A DNA stretch of 64,000 nt from Rhinopithecus roxellana (lineage: Eukaryota > Chordata > Mammalia > Primates > Cercopithecidae): assembly GCF_007565055.1 (NCBI RefSeq), contig NC_044554.1, positions 56,763,676-56,827,675 of the forward strand. Direction: 5' to 3'. Within the stretch, counting starts at the first letter, position 1, and every line of letters starts with the position of its first letter. A program made the translations under genes and the position numbers. The notes under the pieces are model-generated. The model saw only the letters and a program-made list of their open reading frames with translations, made no database searches and was not told the origin of the DNA. Shown in pieces: positions 57,816-64,000 of the stretch.

Positions 57816-58084
57816 GTGATTATTTGAGGTCAGGAATTCCAGACCAGCCTGGCCAACACTGCAAAACCCCATCTCTAATAAAACTACAAAAAATTAGCCA
57901 GGGGTGTGGCATGCGCCTGTAATACTAGCTACTCGGGAGGCTGAGGCAGGAGAATCGCTTGAACCCGGGGGTGCAAAGGTTTCAGTGAGCCGAGATTGCG
58001 CCACTGCACTCCAGCCTGGGTGACAGGAGCTAAATTCTGTCTCAAAAAAAAAAAGAAAGAAAAGAAAAGAAAAAGAAAAACAAA
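57816..58084 (+). mobile_element. AluS, 5'-truncated
   Basis: Starts inside the left arm at GTGATTATTTGAGGTCAGGA; right arm complete to GACAGGAGCTAAATTCTGTC, then an AAAG-rich tail. Exact duplication TAAAACAAAG at 57806-57815 and 58085-58094. Confidence 0.95.
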
Positions 58085-58249
58085 TAAAACAAAGATGTTC
58101 TCAACAAATAAGTTTGGAAATACTCATTTCTTTGCTGCAGCACGTAGAAAATAATGCTGATTGTGCACAGAGAAAACAGAAGAGAAAATACCTAGGGTTC
58201 AGAGAGAAAAGAGTGCTGTAGCAACCTTCACCCAGTAGTCAGGTTCAAA

Positions 58250-58450
58250 TTGTCTTTTTTATTGATATAAAATAGCTGTACATATTTGGGTGGTACATGT
58301 GATATTTCATGCATATATACAATGTGTAATGATCAAATCAGGGTAACTGGGATATCCATCACCTCAAACATTTACCTTTTCTTTGTGTTGAAACATCCTA
58401 ATTCTTCTCTTCTAGTATTGCAAGGAGACTGTAGTCAACAAAATGCCTTT
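58250..58450 (-). mobile_element. L1MA-type 3' UTR fragment, antisense
   Basis: TTATTGATATAAAATAGCTG, GGTGGTACATGTGATATTTC, ACAATGTGTAATGATCAAAT, CAGGGTAACTGGGATATCCA and TCACCTCAAACATTTACCTT match the L1MA 3' UTR in reverse complement. Confidence 0.8.
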
Positions 58451-58698
58451 TGAAGAAATCAGTGAAGACTCAGGATTTAAAGGATGTCTTATTAGGAAAA
58501 ACATAGTAATAAAGGCTGTGGAGGAAGATTCAAACATTGCCAATCAGTAGGTAATGTATAAAGCAGGTCACACAGGCTGGTGTCTACACCAGATCAGAAG
58601 CAAATTTTATCACTAGCATAATTTCCTGATGTCACTTCTGCTCTTTCCTCTCTCTGCCAGAATATCAATCATACTGTGGTACTTTGCATCCTTGCAGT
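58451..58698. other. Unassigned sequence
   Basis: Nothing recognised. Confidence 0.4.
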
Positions 58699-58706
58699 CT
58701 CTCCTT

Positions 58707-59022
58707 TGTTTTGTTTATTTGTTTGTTTGTTTGTTTTGTTTTTGAGACAGAGTCTCACCCTATCGCCCAAACTGGAGTGCAATAGCATGATCTTGGCTCA
58801 CTGCAACCTCCACCTCCCAGGTTCAAGCAATTCTCCTGCCTCAGCCTCACGAGTAGCTGGGATTACAGGCGCCGGCCACCACGCCCACCTAATTTTTGTG
58901 TTTTTAGTAGAGACGGGTTTTCACCATGTTGGCCAGGATGGTCTCGAATTCCTGACCTTGTGATCCGCCCACCTCGGCCTACCAAAGTGCTAGGATTACA
59001 GGCATGAGACACTGCGCCGGGC
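58707..59022 (-). mobile_element. AluS, antisense, full length
   Basis: (GTTT)n tail, GAGACAGAGTCTCACCCTAT, both arms, terminal GCATGAGACACTGCGCCGGG. Duplication CTCTCCTT at 58699-58706 and 59023-59030. Confidence 0.95.
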
Positions 59023-59030
59023 CTCTCCTT

Positions 59031-60540
59031 ACCTTTTTATGTGTTCTGCTACTCACTGCTTCCATCTTCCCCCTCATAGTGACCCATCCTTATGTTATTT
59101 CTTAAAAATGTTATTTTAGCTCTTTGAGAATATAAAGAACCTATTTTCTATTTCTTTTCTCTTTGTAGTAATGGATGAGTTTTAATTTCAGACTTTCCCC
59201 TTTTTCCCCTTTTTATGTTTTGCTGCTTTTTTTTGGTGGGGGGGGGGGGGGGTAATGCCTGATTTTTCCTTGTTTATTCATCTTATAATGAAGACAGAGA
59301 TCTATGGAGATACATTTTTGCCAATACCCGATATAAGTATGTAGAAGAACTTCTCTTTCCTCAAGAGTATTAATATGTTAATTGGATTCCATTTCCAAAT
59401 ATGAACCTGGAAGGTAGGTTGCTATAAATAACTGAGTTCAATACCAGGACCTATTAGAAATTAATCTTGGGCAACTTCGTTGAATAGTGGTAGTTCTCTG
59501 ATCTTCTGGAATTGAATTGGTATCCTGAAATTTTTAAACTAGCTCACAATTATTTTTCTTTGACTGTAACTGAAAAACAACATTTTCTTATATATAGCAC
59601 TTCCTTTCTCTGCCCCTGGGCAATTTTCACTCATTTTAGAATTTTATGTCCTACCCTGCCCCACCCACCTGCTCCCTCACCTGGGTCAGTTAATTACATA
59701 CTTGAACTGCATTTTCTGAACGGGCCGCTTTCAGGTGGGGAAGCTGGGAAAGTAGCAGTCCAGGGGCCCTGCCCAAATTTCTGTTTGGTGTTGCTTTCGT
59801 GTCTTCAAATTCAGATAGACAACTTTGGCTTGTCATGTCATACCTCTTCCTTCCTACTTCTGAATTTGCCCAAGGATGGAGTATTTTGAGGCACCTGTTT
59901 CTCAGTTCCTCATTCTCAGAGCAGTAAGTAGAAATTTCTCCCAAATGTGGCATATGGGTAACCTGGTTTCCAGTACTGTTGTGGGATTTGGTCTTTCTGT
60001 GTCTCCATGGGCACCATCAGTCCAAGTACTTTCGGAAGCAAGTAATAAAAATTCTACTCTACCTGGCTTAAACAAAACACAGTGAGGCTTCAGTGGGAGA
60101 CTCACTAATCCAAAGTTAAGAAGTACAGGAAGGCATCATAAGAGACTAAACAGATGGGTCAAACGAGTTCAAGGAAGCAAGTGCCTCAGCCTCTCTTCAA
60201 CCCCATGGCCAATGTCTGTTTCTGGGGTCTTCTGTGGCATTTTTTTCCCTCTAGGCAAACCACCTTTTTCTACATCCCTTGCCCATGTTTAAAACCATTA
60301 CTTCAATCTTGGAACTACGTGTCTGGGCTCAAGAGAGACCAAACTGACAAATATCCTAGTTCTAGCTCAAAATTCCAGAGGGAATATTTCTTATTGGTCA
60401 AGTGATTCTTAATCTATACAGCTTCGACAAGAGGATCTCACCACGTAATATAAAAGTCACCCAGTCTGTATTGGGGGTAAAGGAAGTGGTATAATGGAGG
60501 ATGGGGAAAAAGTAGGCAGTTAAAGTTTAAAGGTAAATAA
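59031..60540. other. Unassigned sequence, about 1.5 kb, with a G15 run
   Basis: A T12 run followed almost at once by GG-T-G15 (59238-59252). 59440-60420 is moderately G+C-rich with several overlapping frames of 67-125 codons on both strands; none resembles a known family and none is favoured. 60040-60250 faintly resembles an ancient LTR or DNA repeat (CTACCTGGCTTAAACAAAAC). Confidence 0.45.
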
Positions 60541-60542
60541 AT

Positions 60543-60690
60543 AGCAGGGGGCAGTGGTGTGCACCTGTAGTCCCAGCTACTCAGGAGGCTGAGGCAGGAA
60601 GATTGCTTAAGCCCAGGAGTATGAGGCCAGCCTGGGCAACACAGCAAGATCCCTGTCTCCAAAAATAAATAAAGAAGATAAATAAATAAG
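60543..60690 (+). mobile_element. FLAM-type free left Alu monomer
   Basis: GTGTGCACCTGTAGTCCCAG, CTACTCAGGAGGCTGAGGCA, AAGCCCAGGAGTATGAGGCC, AGCCTGGGCAACACAGCAAG, then AAATAAATAAAG. A single 7SL-derived arm with no second arm fits a fossil monomer. Confidence 0.75.
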
Positions 60691-60896
60691 CTTTTACTAT
60701 AGACTATAGATTTTCCGGTGTGGGGGTGGCAGGGATCAGATTTATTTACCATAGAAGTAGGACTTCTCAGAGCTTTTAATTAGCAAATTTTATATTATCT
60801 TCTATTTAGTAGGAGATAAAATATAGAACATTTCTCAATTATTTTACCAAGAAGCCCTTCTGGCAGAATATTTTTTTAAAGCAAGCTTCCATTTAC
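60691..60896. other. Unassigned sequence
   Basis: Nothing recognised. Confidence 0.4.
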
Positions 60897-62365
60897 TTTT
60901 TTTTAACTTCAATTTTTATTTTAGATTCAGGGTTACATACACAGGTTTGTCACATGGGTAAATTGTGTGATTCTGAGGTTTGGGATCTGACTGAATCTGT
61001 CACCCAGGTCATGTCCCTAGTATCCAATAGGTAGTTTCTCAACCTTTGCCACCCTCCCTCCTCTAGGAGTCTCCACTGGCCATTGTTCCCATCTTTATGT
61101 CCATGTGTACTCAGTGTTTAGCTCCCACTTATAAGTGAGACTATGCAGTAGTTGGTTTTCTGTTCCTGTGTTAATTCATTTCGAATAATGGCCTCCAGCT
61201 ACATCTATGTTGCTGTAATGGACATGATTTCATTGTTTGCTATGGGTATGTAGTATTCAATGGTATATACGTACCACATTTTCTTTATCCAATCTACCAT
61301 TGGGCACTTAGGGTGATTCTGTGTCTACATTATTGTGAATAGTGCTGCAGTTAACATATGAGTGCATGTGACTTTTTGGTAGAATGATCTATTTTCCTCT
61401 GGGTATATACCCAGTACTGGGATTGCTGGATCAAATGGTAGTTCTATTGTAAGTTTTTTGAGAAATCTCCAAACTGCTTTCCACAATGGCTGAACTAATT
61501 TATAGTTCCATCAACAGTGTATAAACATTCCCTTTTCTCCACAGCCTCATCAACATCTACTATTTTTTTACTTTTTAGTAATAGCCATTCTGATTGGTGT
61601 GAGATGGTATCTCATCGTGGTTTTGATTTGCATTTCTCTGATGATTAGTGATGTTGAGAATTTTTTCATGTTTCTTGACCACTAGTATGTCTTCTTTCGA
61701 GAACTGTCTGTTTATGTCCTTTGCCCACTTTTTAATGGGATTATTTGTTCTTTGCTTGTTGAATTGTTTAAGATAATTATGCTAAGAATGAATTAAGTAT
61801 AATAATATACTAAGAATAGCTAGTATTCTTTTGGATACTATATCTTTGTCAGATGCGTAGTTTGCACATATTTCCTTCCATTCTGTAGGTTCTCTGCTTA
61901 CTCTGTTGATAGTTACTTTGGCTGTGCAGAAGCTCTTTAGTTTAATTAGGTCCCACTGGTCAGTTTTTGGTTTTGTTGTAATTACTTTTGAGGATTTAGT
62001 CATAAATTCTTCACCAAGGCCTATGTCCAGAATCATATTTCTTTTTTTTTTTTTGAGATGGAGTCTCGCACTCTCGCCCAGGCTGGAGTGCAGTGGCGCC
62101 ATCTCGGCTCACTGCAAGCTCTGCCTCCTGGGTTCACGCCATTGTCCTGCCTCAGCCTACCCGTAGCTGGGACTACAGGCACCCGCCACCATGCCCAGCG
62201 GATTTTTTTGTATTTTTAGTAGAGGCGGGGTTTCACCGTGTTAGCCAGGATGGTCTTGATCTCTTGACCTTGTGATCCACCCGCCTTGGCCTCCGAACAC
62301 AATCATATTTCCTAGATTTTTTCTAGGATTTTTATAGTTTCAGTTCTTACATTTAAGTATAGACT
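60897..62365 (-). mobile_element. L1PB-type 3' UTR and ORF2 end, antisense, split by an AluY
   Basis: TTAACTTCAATTTTTATTTT, CAGGTTTGTCACATGGGTAA, TAGCTCCCACTTATAAGTGA, TGGGTATATACCCAGTACTG, GGTGTGAGATGGTATCTCAT and GCTCTTTAGTTTAATTAGGT run in reverse-complement order. Text resumes after the Alu at ATCATATTTCCTAGATTTTT. Near 61770-61820 an extra AT-rich stretch of about 45 bp interrupts the consensus. Frames are broken. Confidence 0.92.
62042..62300 (-). mobile_element. AluY, antisense, 5'-truncated
   Basis: GAGATGGAGTCTCGCACTCT, CTCGGCTCACTGCAAGCTCT, CCGTGTTAGCCAGGATGGTC and a break at CCGCCTTGGCCTCC. Exact duplication AATCATATTTC at 62031-62041 and 62301-62311. The first and second arms have Y-type positions. 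Confidence 0.93.
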
Positions 62366-62439
62366 ATAGATTTACAGAAAGATAGAAGAGGGTAAATCAA
62401 ACATAATTCACTTACTGCCATCTTACTTCAAGATTCTCA

Positions 62440-63323
62440 ATGTACTTTAAAATTTAATTAATCTTTTACCATACAAGTCGTACATGAATTTATTTGAAAA
62501 ATGCAAACAGTACAAAAAGACAAGCATTTTCTTTTTTTTTCTCATTCTCACCTTACAGATGTGACTACTGTTAAACATTTTTAAGTATCTTATCACAAAT
62601 TTCCTACACATATCGTAGCTGAGTCCAAACTTATTCTGCTTACTGCATGACAACCAGTAAGTCGAGAGACAAGGAGTTGGAGCAAGGAAAATAACTTTTT
62701 GCAGAGTCTTCTGGGAACATGTCAGACTAATGTCCTAAAGAACCATCTTAAATCAGTACAAATTTCAGGCCCTTTTTATGTTAATGGCAGGGGGAAGAGG
62801 AGGGGTTTGGGATCAGGAGGCACCTGATGACCGGAGACATCTAGGTGCCAGTGAAGGTATGAGGAGGCCAAGAAACCTTTCCATCTTTGGAGAGTCACAA
62901 CACTCCCATAAATCCTCAATACAACATTGTTACTTGTGTGTACACCCTCTTTATCTCCTTGGGACTCATTTTAGGAAGGGATTATTATCATTTAAACAAT
63001 AAGCTAAGTTCCTCTCATAGTTAACCTTGGCCTACACACAGAGATAAGCAAAGGCAGTTAACCTGAAAGATACCACCATGGGGGTTAGGAGCAAAATGGA
63101 GTTAGTCATGCCAGGACGCCTTTTCACTACTACAACATGCACATATAGCTACACATACACATATATATCATACACTTTGGAAATATTCTATGTATAATAT
63201 TCTCATTTAGATTTTTCTCATTTAGCGATATGTCTTCACAAGTTTTCCATAATTTATTATACCTATTTTTATTGATTGATATTTGGATTGCTTTTTTATT
63301 TTTGTGTATATAGGTGAGAAATC
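62440..63323 (-). mobile_element. L1M 3' UTR, antisense, split by an LTR
   Basis: Left part to 62619: TTACAGATGTGACTACTGTT, AACATTTTTAAGTATC and CAAATTTCCTACACATATC. Right part from 63138: GCACATATAGCTACACATAC, GGAAATATTCTATGTATAAT, TAGCGATATGTCTTCACAAG and GATTGATATTTGGATTGCTT. Both fit the same old L1 3' UTR, separated by the LTR. Confidence 0.55.
62620..63137 (-). mobile_element. Probable class I ERV (ERV1-like) solo LTR
   Basis: Read on the minus strand it begins TGTTGTAGTAGTGAAAAGGC, has ACTAACTCCATTTTGCTCCT, a TATA-like ACATAAAAAGGG (plus-strand 62770-62781) about 150 bp before the end, CTCTCGACTTACTGGTTGTC, and ends GTTTGGACTCA, so it has TG..CA termini. No internal retroviral sequence adjoins it. 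I cannot name the subfamily or see a clear short target duplication. Confidence 0.5.
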
Positions 63324-63334
63324 CATAAATTTTA

Positions 63335-63661
63335 TTTATTTTTAAAAAATTATTTTTAACTTTTATATTAAGATCTGGGGTACAAGTGGAGGTTTGTTAC
63401 ATAGGTAAACTTGTGTCATGGGGGGTTTGCTGAACAGACTGTTTCATTACCCAGGTATTAAGTCTAGTACCCATTAATTATTTTTCTGATCCTCTCACTC
63501 CTCTCACCCTCCACCCTCCAGTAGGCCTCAGTGTGTGTTGTTCCCCTCTCTGTGTCCCTGTGTTGTCATCATTTAGCTCCCGCTTACAAGTGAGAACATG
63601 CAGGATTTCGTTTTCTGTTCCTGTGGTATTAATAGTTTGCTAAGGATAATAGCATCCACAA
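63335..63661 (-). mobile_element. L1PB-type 3' fragment, antisense
   Basis: A T-rich tail, then AGATCTGGGGTACAAGTGGA, TACATAGGTAAACTTGTGTC, CCTCAGTGTGTGTTGTTCCC and GCTAAGGATAATAGCATCCA. Duplication CATAAATTTTA at 63324-63334 and 63662-63672. The truncation is in ORF2, close to its stop. Confidence 0.92.
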
Positions 63662-63672
63662 CATAAATTTTA

Positions 63673-64000
63673 AATACGAATTTGTTGAATGAAAGGATAG
63701 GTGCTTTTAAAATTTTAAAATAAATTATTGAACTACCCTTCAACGAGTCTATGCCAGTTGTGTACTCACACAAAATAGTGTAGAAAAGATCCTCTAACCC
63801 TATATTCTCCCTGAAAATGTGTGTTACAAAGAGTTACATCTAATTATTTTAACTTGAAATGGATGATAAGCCAGACGATATTAATATAAGTTCTTTGAAA
63901 TACACAAAAATCTGCGGGGTTTTTTTCTTAACGTTCAAATTTGTGGCTCTTGCTTTTAATTACTGTAAGAAACCTGCTGCACAAAGGAAGGGTTATTTGC
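63673..64000. other. Unassigned sequence
   Basis: AT-rich; nothing recognised to the window end. Confidence 0.4.

Noticed and set aside
57801..57830. Similarity of GGATTTAAAACAAAGGTG to 56369-56386 as evidence of a segmental duplication.
   Set aside because: The match is short and does not extend either side. At 57806 it includes the Alu target duplication, so it is coincidental.
60541..60553. ATAGCAGGGGGCA as a second CTCF site that could pair with the one at 12.6 kb.
   Set aside because: The first two core bases mismatch, it lies at the start of a FLAM monomer, and the two motifs would be divergent, not convergent.

Overview
This is AT-rich primate nuclear DNA from what looks like an intergenic gene desert or a very long intron. 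I found no protein-coding exon, RNA gene, CRISPR array or operon structure. Every open frame I examined is either L1 ORF2 debris, low-complexity sequence read as protein, or an isolated frame without support.

Organism. Alu, L1PA, MaLR and Tigger elements together mean a simian primate. Two of the youngest insertions point further, to an Old World monkey (macaque, baboon or relative) rather than an ape. These are a 5'-inverted L1 at 3416-5183 with both ORF2 pieces still open, and an AluY at 28488-28751 whose right arm and linker have the cercopithecid-type variants. This rests on my memory of family consensus differences and needs an alignment to confirm.

Layout. 0-8 kb: a small palindromic local duplication, one Alu, old L1M and MER5A debris, the 5'-inverted L1, then about 2.3 kb of unassigned sequence ending in a 158-nt purine tract with 23 perfect GGAA units. 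8-20 kb: mostly old or unique sequence (L2, MIR, MER5A, MLT1), a complete 1.18-kb Tigger-type DNA transposon, and a CpG-enriched single-copy block at about 12.56-12.94 kb with a good CTCF core match. 20-29.7 kb: a dense stack of antisense L1M/HAL1 pieces interrupted by three Alus, two pyrimidine microsatellites, an ERVL-type LTR and a young AluY. 30-42 kb: sparse sequence with another antisense L1M ORF2 block (32.5-34.8 kb), a MIR, an AluJ, and a MaLR LTR interrupted by an L1PA fragment. 42-50 kb: L2, L1M, L1PA/PB, MIR, a hAT-Charlie MITE and an MLT1-like LTR. 50-57 kb: unassigned sequence, CA and CT microsatellites, then L1M fragments in opposite orientations. 57-64 kb: three Alus, one FLAM monomer, an antisense L1PB, a probable class I ERV solo LTR inserted in L1M sequence, and a last short L1.

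No genes work together here. The information is in the insertion history (nested elements, target-site duplications, one twin-priming event), in the microsatellites, and in one candidate regulatory block. Repeat subfamily names come from recognising consensus text by eye. Boundaries of old elements are approximate (tens of bases); boundaries given with a target-site duplication are exact or nearly so.
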